Below are positions 55,405-63,580 of a stretch of DNA of 64,000 nucleotides, piece after piece. The DNA lies in contig NZ_CP151767.2 of the NCBI RefSeq assembly GCF_038443705.2, forward strand, positions 2,347,501-2,411,500, in the 5' to 3' direction. The translations under genes and the position numbers were made by a program. Source of the DNA: Yoonia sp. SS1-5 (GTDB lineage: Bacteria; Pseudomonadota; Alphaproteobacteria; Rhodobacterales; Rhodobacteraceae). Below the pieces are notes generated by a model, which searched no databases, had not been told where the DNA came from, and saw only the letters and a list, made by a program, of their open reading frames with translations. How positions within the stretch are numbered: position 1 is the stretch's first letter; every line of letters starts with the position of its first letter.

Positions 55405-56688
55405 TCACAGGCAACCGGGTGTGATGTTGTTTTCACTGGCAAAGGCGGCTGAATCCTCGGCGATCAGCGGTTCAATCACGCTCTTGTCGGGTGCGATGAA
55501 GTCTGTCAGCGGCTCCCATACACCAGCAGAAGCGTTCCACTGTTGCACCAGACCCTGGCCGGACCCACCGTGATTTTGGCAGCTGACCGAGAACTCTGGC
55601 CCAATTCCGGCCATGCCAAGCTCGCCCATCCGCGCCTCGGTGATTTCGAGTGCGGCCATGCCGTCGCGGACCATCGCAGGGGTCACGTCAGCTTCACCAT
55701 GGATTTCCTGCGCCTTGGCAATCGCTTCGGCAGCCAACATGGCGGCATACATGCCACGGACATACAGCACCGAACCAAGGTTGGACCCGTCACCAGCCGC
55801 GTTGCCGGCGTCGTGAACCATGGACTGAATTTCAGCCAGAACAGGGTAATCCACCACACGGTTCATGTTCAGCGACTTATAGCCATTGGCCGCATCACCG
55901 GCAGGGGTCACGTCATGTTCAGCACCGGCCCACCAGTTGCCGATGAAGTTTTCCATCGGGAAACCAATATTGGCGGCTTCCTGCACGGCAACCTGGTTCA
56001 TCACGCCCCAGCCCCACATCAGCACATAGTCAGGGCGTTCGCGGCGGATTTGCAGCCACTGCGATTTCTGCTCCTGGCCCGGGTGATCAACGGCCAGTTG
56101 CGACAGTTCGAACCCATGCATTTCAGACAAGGCTTCAAGCGTCCGGATCGGCTCTTTGCCATAGGCAGAGTTGTGGTAGACCAGCGCGATGGTCTTGCCA
56201 TCAAGCGATCCGCCATTCTCATCCAGCAGATAGTTCACCGCCACAGATGCGGCATCCCAGTAGTTCGCAGGGTAGTTGAACACCCAGTTGAACACTTCAC
56301 CATTCGCAGCCGAGGTCCGGCCATAGCCCATGGTGTGGATCGGGATCTGGTCAGCGGTCGCTTTTGGGATGATCTGGTAGGTGATCCCGGTTGAAAGCGG
56401 TTGATAAATCAATGCGCCTTCGCCCTTGGTGGATTCATAGCATTCCACACCCTTTTCGGTGTTGTAGCCGGTCTCGCATTCGACAATCCGGACCGCCTCG
56501 CCGCCGATCCCGCCATCGCGGGCGTTCAGCAGGGCAAAGTAATCCTGATACCCGTCCGAGAACGGAGTGCCACCCGCCGCATAGGGGCCAGTGCGATAGC
56601 TTAGATCCGGGATGACCAGATCGGCCATCGCTGGTGCGGCCGCCACCATGGCGCCCATGGCCATTGCGGCCAGTCTCTTCATTTTCAT
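55405..56688 (-). CDS. Liv-type ABC transporter periplasmic binding protein
   Basis: A 427-residue binding protein of the branched-chain amino acid/urea/amide family, Sec signal (MKMKRLAAMAMGAMVAAAPAMA). Mature part: DLVIPDLSYRTGPYAAGGTPFSDG, NARDGGIGGEAVRIVECETGYN, then two lobes. Length is above that of LivJ/K (about 345-370), as in the larger family members that bind aromatics or other organic ligands. Start at 56688 with GGGAGG upstream. Substrate is inferred only from neighbouring acyl-CoA ligases and the lipase. Confidence 0.9.
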   Translation of the reverse strand: MKMKRLAAMAMGAMVAAAPAMADLVIPDLSYRTGPYAAGGTPFSDGYQDYFALLNARDGGIGGEAVRIVECETGYNTEKGVECYESTKGEGALIYQPLSTGITYQIIPKATADQIPIHTMGYGRTSAANGEVFNWVFNYPANYWDAASVAVNYLLDENGGSLDGKTIALVYHNSAYGKEPIRTLEALSEMHGFELSQLAVDHPGQEQKSQWLQIRRERPDYVLMWGWGVMNQVAVQEAANIGFPMENFIGNWWAGAEHDVTPAGDAANGYKSLNMNRVVDYPVLAEIQSMVHDAGNAAGDGSNLGSVLYVRGMYAAMLAAEAIAKAQEIHGEADVTPAMVRDGMAALEITEARMGELGMAGIGPEFSVSCQNHGGSGQGLVQQWNASAGVWEPLTDFIAPDKSVIEPLIAEDSAAFASENNITPGCL

Positions 56689-56749
56689 CGGTTTTATCCT
56701 CCCATAGGTTTTTTCCGAAATGTCGCCGGGGTTTGCCCCGCCTTTGGTC

Positions 56750-57826
56750 TTAATAAGGGAACGGCCAGAGCCGCAGTTTTTCTTTTGCCAGTCGCCACAG
56801 CTGCGCCAGCCCATGCGGTTCCTTGATCAGGAAGAACATGATCAAACCACCAATGATGACCAGCTGCAAATGCGCCACAAGGTCCGTGGGCCAACCCAGA
56901 AGATCAACACCGATCACCTTCAGCGCAACCGGCAGCAGCACAAGGAACGCCGCACCGGCAAAACTGCCGAAGATGCTGCCAAGTCCGCCGATGATGATCA
57001 TGAATAGCACAAGGAATGATTTCTGAATGCCGAATGCTTCGCCCACTTCCACAGCACCCAGATAGACCGCAAAGAACAGCGCGCCGGAGATCCCGATGAA
57101 AAAGGACGACACCGCAAAGGCCGTAAGCTTGGCCTTGAGCGGGTTCACCCCGATGATCTCGGCAGCGATATCCATATCCCGGATCGCCATCCATGATCGG
57201 CCGATGGTCCCGCGTGTCAGGTTACGGGCCAGCAGCGCGCAAGCGGTCAGAAACACCAGACAGATCATATACTGTGCCCAAGGGGCGGTATTCGGGCCGG
57301 TGACGGCGACGCCCGCAACAAAGCGTTCTGGCGCGTTGATCTGGCCAGAGGCAGAGTAGTTGTAGAACCACGATACCTTGTTAAAGAGCCAGACAAGAAA
57401 GAATTGCGCGGCCAGCGTGGCAACCGCAAGATAGAACCCCTTGATCCGCAAACTGGGCAGGCCGAAAGCAGCCCCCACTGCCGCGGTAATCCCGCCCGCA
57501 AGGACGATGTGGATGACGATTGAGACATCCGGGAAGGCTGTCATCAGCTTGTAGCAAGCATAGGCCCCTACCGCCATGAACCCACCGGTTCCAAGACTGA
57601 CCTGCCCGCAATAGCCTGTCAGAATGTTCAACCCGATCGCCGCAACCGCGTAGATCAGGAAGGGCACGAAAATCGCGTTTGCCCAATAGTCATTGATCAT
57701 GAATGGAATGACGAGGAATGCGATGGCCATCGTCACCCAGAACCCGACGCGATCAAACTTGATCGGAAAGGTCTGGTTGTCGGCATGGTAGGAGGTTTTG
57801 AAATCTCCGGCTTCACGGTAGAGCAT
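56750..57826 (-). CDS. livM: LivM-type ABC transporter permease
   Basis: A 358-residue membrane protein: about ten helices, with GLNILTGYCGQVSLGTGGFMAVGAYACY and the cytoplasmic loop DMDIAAEIIGVNPLKAKLTAFAVSSFFIGISGALF. ATG at 57826 comes directly after the stop of an unrelated AT-rich gene. Partner of LivH. Confidence 0.94.
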   Translation of the reverse strand: MLYREAGDFKTSYHADNQTFPIKFDRVGFWVTMAIAFLVIPFMINDYWANAIFVPFLIYAVAAIGLNILTGYCGQVSLGTGGFMAVGAYACYKLMTAFPDVSIVIHIVLAGGITAAVGAAFGLPSLRIKGFYLAVATLAAQFFLVWLFNKVSWFYNYSASGQINAPERFVAGVAVTGPNTAPWAQYMICLVFLTACALLARNLTRGTIGRSWMAIRDMDIAAEIIGVNPLKAKLTAFAVSSFFIGISGALFFAVYLGAVEVGEAFGIQKSFLVLFMIIIGGLGSIFGSFAGAAFLVLLPVALKVIGVDLLGWPTDLVAHLQLVIIGGLIMFFLIKEPHGLAQLWRLAKEKLRLWPFPY

Positions 57827-58342
57827 TTATTCCTCTCCAAATAGTTCTTTGAGGCTGCTAAATCCGTTCAACTCAGCGACCCGAAAGAATATTTCACTGT
57901 CTTTGGTCGGCGCCGCAGATGACATAAATTCGCAACTGGGAAAGCTGTACCTGATGATGTAGCTTCTCAAGGCGACTGTGCGCTCAATAGGATCCGAAAC
58001 ATTTGGGTCGCTTGCGTTACCCGGTTTCGGGAAGAAATCGGCGCTAAATCTATCTCCCGCCAGCCGCGTGACCATGAACGCGTTTGTTGGCAAACCATCA
58101 TCCTGCAAGTCCGGGTCACTTACTTTTTCGAACCGGGACATCATTAGAACCCCGTCTTTCTGACAGAAAGGTATTGTGCCTACCATTCCCCGCTCACCAA
58201 CTTCGAGTTGGAATGCATAATTATCGCCCCTTCGTAGCAGTAATTCCTCAAATGGAATGTCCATAGTAAAGCCGTCTGCCAGTGAAAGTGTGGGCAATTG
58301 CACACAAACCAAGACCCACAAGGCGTGCCTAAACCCGTTCAA
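57827..58342 (-). CDS. AT-rich exported hypothetical protein inserted in the Liv operon
   Basis: A 171-residue protein with a signal peptide (ALWVLVCVQLPTLSLA). Mature part is acidic (FTMDIPFEELLLRRGDNYAFQLEVGERGMVGTIPF), with two cysteines. The start is a TTG at 58342 with GGAGA seven bases upstream; it overlaps the livH stop by 14 bases. Sampled lines of the gene have about 42-48% G+C against about 65% in livH, so it looks like a recent insertion of foreign DNA. I do not recognise the family. Confidence 0.7.
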   Translation of the reverse strand: MNGFRHALWVLVCVQLPTLSLADGFTMDIPFEELLLRRGDNYAFQLEVGERGMVGTIPFCQKDGVLMMSRFEKVSDPDLQDDGLPTNAFMVTRLAGDRFSADFFPKPGNASDPNVSDPIERTVALRSYIIRYSFPSCEFMSSAAPTKDSEIFFRVAELNGFSSLKELFGEE

Positions 58343-59327
58343 TGATCTTCTCCCCGAACAAACCCTGCGGCCGGAACACCAGAAAGATCAGTGCCAGCAT
58401 GTACGCGAACCAGTTCTCGGTCGCGCCCCCAAGGAACGGTGCGCCGATGGTGTATTCGAACAGCTTCTCGCCCACGCCAATGATCAGCCCCCCTGCAATC
58501 GCGCCGGGGATCGACGTAAAGCCGCCCAGCATGAGTACGGGCAGCGCCTTCAACGCAATCAGTGAAAGCGAGAACTGAACCCCCGATTTTGCGCCCCACA
58601 TCACCCCGGCGACAAGCGCCACAAGACCTGCCAGCGACCAGACCAGAACCCAGATGTAGTTCAGGGAAATCCCAACACTCAATGCGGCCTGATGGTCATC
58701 CGCAACCGCACGCATCGCGCGGCCCTGCTTGGTATATTGGGCAAAGCCGATGAGACCCAGCACCAGAACAAGGGCGACAACCGTTGCAATCATATCCAGC
58801 TGGTCGATGAAGAACCCGTAGAAATCATCGCCGCCCAGGCCGGCGGTCCATTCCTCAACCACCAGCGAGCCGCCTTGCGGCAGGCCAAGGGCCAGCGTTT
58901 TGATGTCGGACCCCCACATCAGATCGCCGACGCCCTCAAGGAAATAAGCCAGACCGATTGTGGCCATGAACAGGATAATCGGCTCTTGCCCCACAAGATG
59001 CCGGAAGACAAAGTGCTGCACGGCCCAGGCAAAGAATATCATCACGACAAGGGTCAACAGGATGGCCAAAAGCGCCGGGACCTCCCACCCGAAATGGTGA
59101 ATTTCCGTCCCTAAAATCGCGTTGATCAGGTGGCTGAAAGGAACCTGCCCTTCCATGATGCCAACAAGGGTCAGCGCGGCAAACAATGCCATGACCCCTT
59201 GCGCATAGTTAAAGATGCCGGAGGCCTTGAAAATCAGCACAAAGCCCAGCGCCACAAGGGCATAGAGCACGCCTGCCATCAGGCCGTTGATCACAACTTC
59301 AATGCCATAAAGGAAATCAGCAGACAT
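58329..59327 (-). CDS. livH: LivH-type ABC transporter permease
   Basis: A 332-residue membrane protein with about eight helices, containing GLMAGVLYALVALGFVLIFKASGIFNYAQGVMALFAAL and, later, ADDHQAALSVGISLNYIWVLVW and PGAIAGGLIIGVGEKL. Two adjacent ATGs exist at 59330 and 59327; the second has better spacing to GGAGG. Confidence 0.94.
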   Translation of the reverse strand: MSADFLYGIEVVINGLMAGVLYALVALGFVLIFKASGIFNYAQGVMALFAALTLVGIMEGQVPFSHLINAILGTEIHHFGWEVPALLAILLTLVVMIFFAWAVQHFVFRHLVGQEPIILFMATIGLAYFLEGVGDLMWGSDIKTLALGLPQGGSLVVEEWTAGLGGDDFYGFFIDQLDMIATVVALVLVLGLIGFAQYTKQGRAMRAVADDHQAALSVGISLNYIWVLVWSLAGLVALVAGVMWGAKSGVQFSLSLIALKALPVLMLGGFTSIPGAIAGGLIIGVGEKLFEYTIGAPFLGGATENWFAYMLALIFLVFRPQGLFGEKIIERV

Positions 59328-59377
59328 CATATGCCTCCGTTGCTGGGGCGTTGCCCATGGCTGGTTTTGCGTTTGGT

Positions 59378-60193
59378 CTAGTCATGCGCCACCCCCAGAT
59401 AGGCGTCGATCACCTGTTCGTTGTTGCGCACTTCATCGGGGGTGCCATCGCCAATCTTGCGCCCGTAATCCATCACGACGACCCGGTCAGACAGGTCCAT
59501 CACGACGCCCATATCGTGCTCGATCAAGGCAATCGTGGTGCCAAATTCATCATTCACATCGAGAATAAATCGGCTCATGTCTTCTTTTTCCTCGACATTC
59601 ATGCCGGCCATCGGTTCGTCCAGCAAAAGCAGCTTTGGTTCTGCAGCCAGGGCGCGGGCCAGCTCCACCCGTTTTTTCAGACCATAGGGCAGCCGTCCGA
59701 CCGGCGTCTTCCGGATCGCCTGAATTTCGAGGAAATCAATGATGTTCTCGACAAATTCGCGGTTCTGCACCTCTTCACGTTCCGCCTTGCCCATCCAGAG
59801 CGCCTGGCTGAACATCCCGGTTTTCATATGCGTCAGCCGGCCGGTCATGACATTGTCCAGCACGGACATGCCTTCAAACAGGGCGATGTTCTGAAACGTC
59901 CGGGCAATGCCGAGGCGGGCGACCTGATAGGGCTTCATCGGCGGACGCTTGGCCCCGCGAAACCAGACCTCGCCTTCTTGCGGGTTATAGAAACCCGAGA
60001 TCACGTTCAGCATTGACGATTTGCCAGCACCATTGGGGCCGATGATCGCCCTGATCTCACCCTCGCGGATGTCAAAAGAGATATCCTTGATGGCCTCGAC
60101 GCCGCCAAAGCGCAGCGTGATATTGCGCATATCCATCAGAACATCGCCAATGGTACGCCCATCCGGCGTGACAAAGGGCGCTTGTGCATTCAT
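59378..60193 (-). CDS. livG: LivG-type ABC transporter ATP-binding protein
   Basis: A 271-residue ATPase: Walker A IGPNGAGKSSMLN, Walker B LLLLDEPMAGM, C-terminal switch histidine in ALIEHDMGVVMDLSDRVVV. The Q-loop and IARTFQNIALF are typical of LivG. The start overlaps the upstream small gene by four bases. Confidence 0.94.
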   Translation of the reverse strand: MNAQAPFVTPDGRTIGDVLMDMRNITLRFGGVEAIKDISFDIREGEIRAIIGPNGAGKSSMLNVISGFYNPQEGEVWFRGAKRPPMKPYQVARLGIARTFQNIALFEGMSVLDNVMTGRLTHMKTGMFSQALWMGKAEREEVQNREFVENIIDFLEIQAIRKTPVGRLPYGLKKRVELARALAAEPKLLLLDEPMAGMNVEEKEDMSRFILDVNDEFGTTIALIEHDMGVVMDLSDRVVVMDYGRKIGDGTPDEVRNNEQVIDAYLGVAHD

Positions 60194-60600
60194 GGGGTCA
60201 CCTGCTGTGTATTTGCCAGAAGATCGCGCAATTTCAGACCCAGCAACAAGCCCGGCAAACTTGCCAGACAGCTTGCAAGGCCGGCGCGAAACCCACGCCC
60301 GATCAACTCGCCGATGCCAATCAGGCTGACATGCCTGATTGGCTTGGTTTCATCTGTGCGGTACGCGTCGTGAAACGCCACTGCACCTATCGCGATAATC
60401 AACCATACGTCTGTCTGCGGATCCGAGCCAAAGGCGCTTGCAACACAGACCGTACCGGCCACCAGCGCCAGAACGGTCCAGGCCATGGGCGACGGAAGCA
60501 GCCGTTTGAGTGCCCAATCGCGGCGCGAGGTTGAGGACGGGCCCGAGCGCGTGGGAGGTCGCGTATGCCCGGGTGGCGTTATGCGATCATCTTGCGTCAT
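60190..60600 (-). CDS. Small membrane protein of unknown function
   Basis: A 136-residue protein with a proline-rich polar N-terminus, a helix (MAWTVLALVAGTVCVASAFG) and a second short hydrophobic stretch (VWLIIAIGAVAFHDA). It lies between the CoA ligase and livG with ATGA overlaps at both ends (60190-60193 and 60597-60600), so it is certainly translated with the operon. No family recognised. Confidence 0.75.
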   Translation of the reverse strand: MTQDDRITPPGHTRPPTRSGPSSTSRRDWALKRLLPSPMAWTVLALVAGTVCVASAFGSDPQTDVWLIIAIGAVAFHDAYRTDETKPIRHVSLIGIGELIGRGFRAGLASCLASLPGLLLGLKLRDLLANTQQVTP

Positions 60601-62549
60601 TCGGCGGCCACGCGCTGTTGCGCGACAACCGCATCACGCAGGTCAAGTGTCGCAGTAATCTTGCCCTTGCGCCCGTCCTCATAGGTAACTTCCGTCTCGG
60701 TGTAGACCTCGCCGCGCCCGTCATAGAGGGCATCAATCAGATCGCCGAATTTATCGGCAATCACGGCACGCCGTACTTTGCGCGTCCGGGTCATTTCGCC
60801 ATCGTCGGCGTCGAGTTCTTTGTGAAGAACAAGGAAACGGTGAATTTGGCAGCCTGCCAGCATTGGATCCTGTGCAACAGACGCGTTGACGTCCGCCACA
60901 TGGCCCTGGATCGTGTCGAGGACCTGCGGGTGTTGTGACAGTTCCTGATAGCTGGAGTAGGCGATATTGTTGCGTTCGGCCCAGTTGCCGACCGCCGTCA
61001 GATCAATATTGATGAAAGCCGTGCAAAAATCCCGTCCGGCGCCGAAAACGACGGCCTCCAATATGTTGGGAAAGAACTTAAGCTTGTTTTCGACGTATTT
61101 CGGGGCAAACAGCGCACCATCGGCCATTTTGCCCACGTCCTTGGCACGGTCGATAATCCGCAAGTGTCCGCTGCTTTCCTCGATAAAGCCTGCGTCACCT
61201 GTCGCGACCCAGCCTTCTTCATCCTTGGTTGACGCGGTGCTTTCGGCATTCTTGTAATATTCGACAAAGACACCCGGCGACCGATAGAAAACTTCACCAC
61301 TCTCCGCGATCTTCAGTTCAACACCGGGGCTTGGAACACCAACCGTATCTGACCGAACTTCGCCATCTGGCTGTTGGGTGATGAAAACAGTGGCCTCGGT
61401 TTGGCCGTAAAGCTGTTTGAGGTTGATGCCCAGCGCGCGATAGAAATCAAAGATTTCGGGGCCAATCGCCTCGCCCGCGGTATAGCCAACGCGGACACGG
61501 CTTAGGCCCAGCGTGTTTTTCAGTGGGCCGATGATCAACAAGTCCGCCAGACGATAGCGCAACTTGTCCAGTGTGCTGACAGGTTCCTTGTCAAGCAATG
61601 CAGGTCCGATGCGGCGGCCGACAGCCATATAGCGATCAAACAGCCATTTCTTGAAGCGACCGGCATCTTCCATGCGGATCATGACGTTGGTGAGTTGTGT
61701 TTCAAAGACGCGCGGTGGTGCGAAGAAATAGGTCGGGCCGATCTCGCGCAGGTCAGTCTGCATGGTCTCGGCGCTTTCGGGGCAATTGACGCAGAAACCT
61801 GTCCACATCGCCTGCCCGATCGAAAAGATGAAATCACCGACCCAGGCCATCGGCAGATAGGCCAGAACCTCGTCCCCGGGCTGCAGGCTATCGAATTCGG
61901 CAGAGTTCTTGGAGGTCTCGATCACATTCCGGTTGGACAGCACGACGCCCTTGGGGCGACCGGTTGTGCCTGATGTGTACAACATCACACAGGTATCGTC
62001 GTAACCGCGGGCATCGCTGCGCCGCGTCACCTCGTCCATGTGGTTTGATTTGCGGCCCGCCTCTTGCAAGGCGGCATAGCTTGTCATCGCGGCATGGTCG
62101 TATTTACGCAAACCGCGCCCATCGAGATAGACGACATGTTCCAGTGCGGTCAGCGTTTCGCGAACATCGGCGATCTTGTCCACCTGTTCCTGATCGCCGA
62201 CAACGGCGAAACGGGCGCCGCAATGATCCAGGGCATAGGCAATCTCTTCTGCCGCAGCATCAGCATAAAGGGGGACGGGAACGCAGCCTATCCGCTGGGC
62301 GGCAACCATTGCCCAATACAAGGCAGGCCGATTGCGCCCGGCGATGGCGATGTGATCGCCGATTTCGGCACCAAGGGACAGAAAACCGCAGGCCAATGCG
62401 TCGATTTCAGTAGCAGCTTCGGACCATGTCCAGCTTTGCCAGATCCCGAATTCCTTTTCGCGATAGGCAGGCTTGTTGCCATGCGCAGCAACATTCCGAG
62501 CAAGAAGCGCAGGAATAGATGCAAGTCCCCGCGTTGCGGCTTCGGGCAT
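60597..62549 (-). CDS. Long-chain acyl-CoA synthetase-like AMP-binding protein
   Basis: A 650-residue AMP-forming ligase of the long-chain acyl-CoA synthetase (FadD15/Faa1-like) class. Key blocks: YTSGTTGRPKGVVLSNRN, the YGQTEATVFI motif, GWVATGDAGFIEESSGHLRIIDRAKD, and the linker ending in APKYVENKLK. ATG at 62549 with GGGAGG. First gene of the Liv operon, so its fatty or aromatic acid substrate is probably what the transporter imports. An inverted repeat TTGAAC-N4-GTTCAA lies 116 bases upstream. Confidence 0.94.
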   Translation of the reverse strand: MPEAATRGLASIPALLARNVAAHGNKPAYREKEFGIWQSWTWSEAATEIDALACGFLSLGAEIGDHIAIAGRNRPALYWAMVAAQRIGCVPVPLYADAAAEEIAYALDHCGARFAVVGDQEQVDKIADVRETLTALEHVVYLDGRGLRKYDHAAMTSYAALQEAGRKSNHMDEVTRRSDARGYDDTCVMLYTSGTTGRPKGVVLSNRNVIETSKNSAEFDSLQPGDEVLAYLPMAWVGDFIFSIGQAMWTGFCVNCPESAETMQTDLREIGPTYFFAPPRVFETQLTNVMIRMEDAGRFKKWLFDRYMAVGRRIGPALLDKEPVSTLDKLRYRLADLLIIGPLKNTLGLSRVRVGYTAGEAIGPEIFDFYRALGINLKQLYGQTEATVFITQQPDGEVRSDTVGVPSPGVELKIAESGEVFYRSPGVFVEYYKNAESTASTKDEEGWVATGDAGFIEESSGHLRIIDRAKDVGKMADGALFAPKYVENKLKFFPNILEAVVFGAGRDFCTAFINIDLTAVGNWAERNNIAYSSYQELSQHPQVLDTIQGHVADVNASVAQDPMLAGCQIHRFLVLHKELDADDGEMTRTRKVRRAVIADKFGDLIDALYDGRGEVYTETEVTYEDGRKGKITATLDLRDAVVAQQRVAAE

Positions 62550-62940
62550 TGGTTTATCCTCCCTTGCTGAACGTTGTCAGCGCGATCTGTGCAGGCGAGT
62601 CGCCTCCTCGCGATCCCTGCTTGTCGTATATTGTGGTGTAGAGGCGTCGCAGGTCAATCTTTTTTTGAACAAGCGTTCAATTAACTGCCGAAGCCGCGTT
62701 CTTTGCGGGAAATTTGCAGGTCAAATGTCGAAAACAGGCCAAACGTGCATTTCGACACAGACCGCAGGACAGCTCGCGATTACACAAGAACAAATTGTTA
62801 ACGAAACGAGCCCAAAAGTCACATATTGGGATTATTGGTGCCGCAAAATACCGTCACGGTTGCGACAACCACCTTAAATGTGGCATTATTTTGTCATCGT
62901 AAGGGTGGTATTTTTGGCCCTTAAGTATTGGATTGGTAAA
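62550..62940. other. Divergent intergenic region (391 bases)
   Basis: AT-richer than the surroundings (one sampled line 47% G+C). It separates the ligase operon (minus) from a lipoprotein gene (plus). Besides the operator-like repeat at 62665-62680, several A/T-rich hexamers might form promoters, but no gene or stable RNA is evident. The open frame upstream of the lipoprotein start (from 62878) has no ribosome site. Confidence 0.5.
62665..62680. promoter_or_regulatory. Operator-like inverted repeat TTGAAC-N4-GTTCAA
   Basis: Perfect six-base arms TTGAAC (62665-62670) and GTTCAA (62675-62680) separated by AAGC. It lies a few bases upstream of a minus-strand TTGACC (-35-like) with ACAATA about 17 bases on. 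This form resembles TetR-family operators of fatty-acid genes, and the gene downstream is an acyl-CoA ligase. Confidence 0.55.
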
Positions 62941-63567
62941 ATGTTCTACAAATATTGTGCAATTTCTTTGCTTGCGTTGAGCGTCTCTGCCTGCGCGACA
63001 ACCACCGAAACAATAACAACACAGACGGCCCAATCAGCCTTCCGAACGCCTGTTGACGGCAAAACGGATGCCGGATTTGTCGTTGGCCCGCTGACGCGCA
63101 GCTTTTCCAACCACAACGCCGAAGGTGACGGATACGCCAACACAATTGGCCCGCTGATCGAAGGCGGCTTTGGTGCGGCGGCCGGTATCCTGCCCACAAC
63201 CACCGTTCTGGCACAGCCCGATTCGGGGTCAATCAGCTATGATGCCAATTTCATTGTGCGCGCACTTGTCGGCATCGGTGAGACGGATGGGCAGGTGCAT
63301 GCGTTCAGCGTCGGCCAGAACGGGCAGATTGAACTGACCGCCGATTTCGGCGCCAACACGCTCACGGGCAGCGCTGACCAATTCTCGGTCGACGGGGTGC
63401 TGGATGAAAACGGCACTGGTATGTCCGGCACAGTCCGATGGACTGACCAGACTGGCGCGCTGATCGGTCAGGTTGGCAGTGACGAGGTCATCGGGGCCTT
63501 CCAGGGGCATAGTGACACCACCGTCTTTACGGGTGGGTTCATCGGTACAGCGCAACCAACGCCATAA
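62941..63567 (+). CDS. Lipoprotein with TbpB-like beta-barrel segment
   Basis: A 208-residue lipoprotein; signal MFYKYCAISLLALSVSAC with the lipid-attached Cys18. The C-terminal half (GTVRWTDQTGALIGQVGSDEVIGAFQGHSDTTVFTGGFIGTAQ) has the alternating strand/GxFxG look of the transferrin-binding protein B beta-barrel and related surface lipoproteins. N-terminal part is Thr-rich. Iron or other ligand is not proven. Starts at ATG 62941; own promoter in the AT-rich spacer. Convergent with the formate dehydrogenase gene. Confidence 0.7.
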   Translation: MFYKYCAISLLALSVSACATTTETITTQTAQSAFRTPVDGKTDAGFVVGPLTRSFSNHNAEGDGYANTIGPLIEGGFGAAAGILPTTTVLAQPDSGSISYDANFIVRALVGIGETDGQVHAFSVGQNGQIELTADFGANTLTGSADQFSVDGVLDENGTGMSGTVRWTDQTGALIGQVGSDEVIGAFQGHSDTTVFTGGFIGTAQPTP

Positions 63568-63580
63568 CTAGCCCCCGGCG

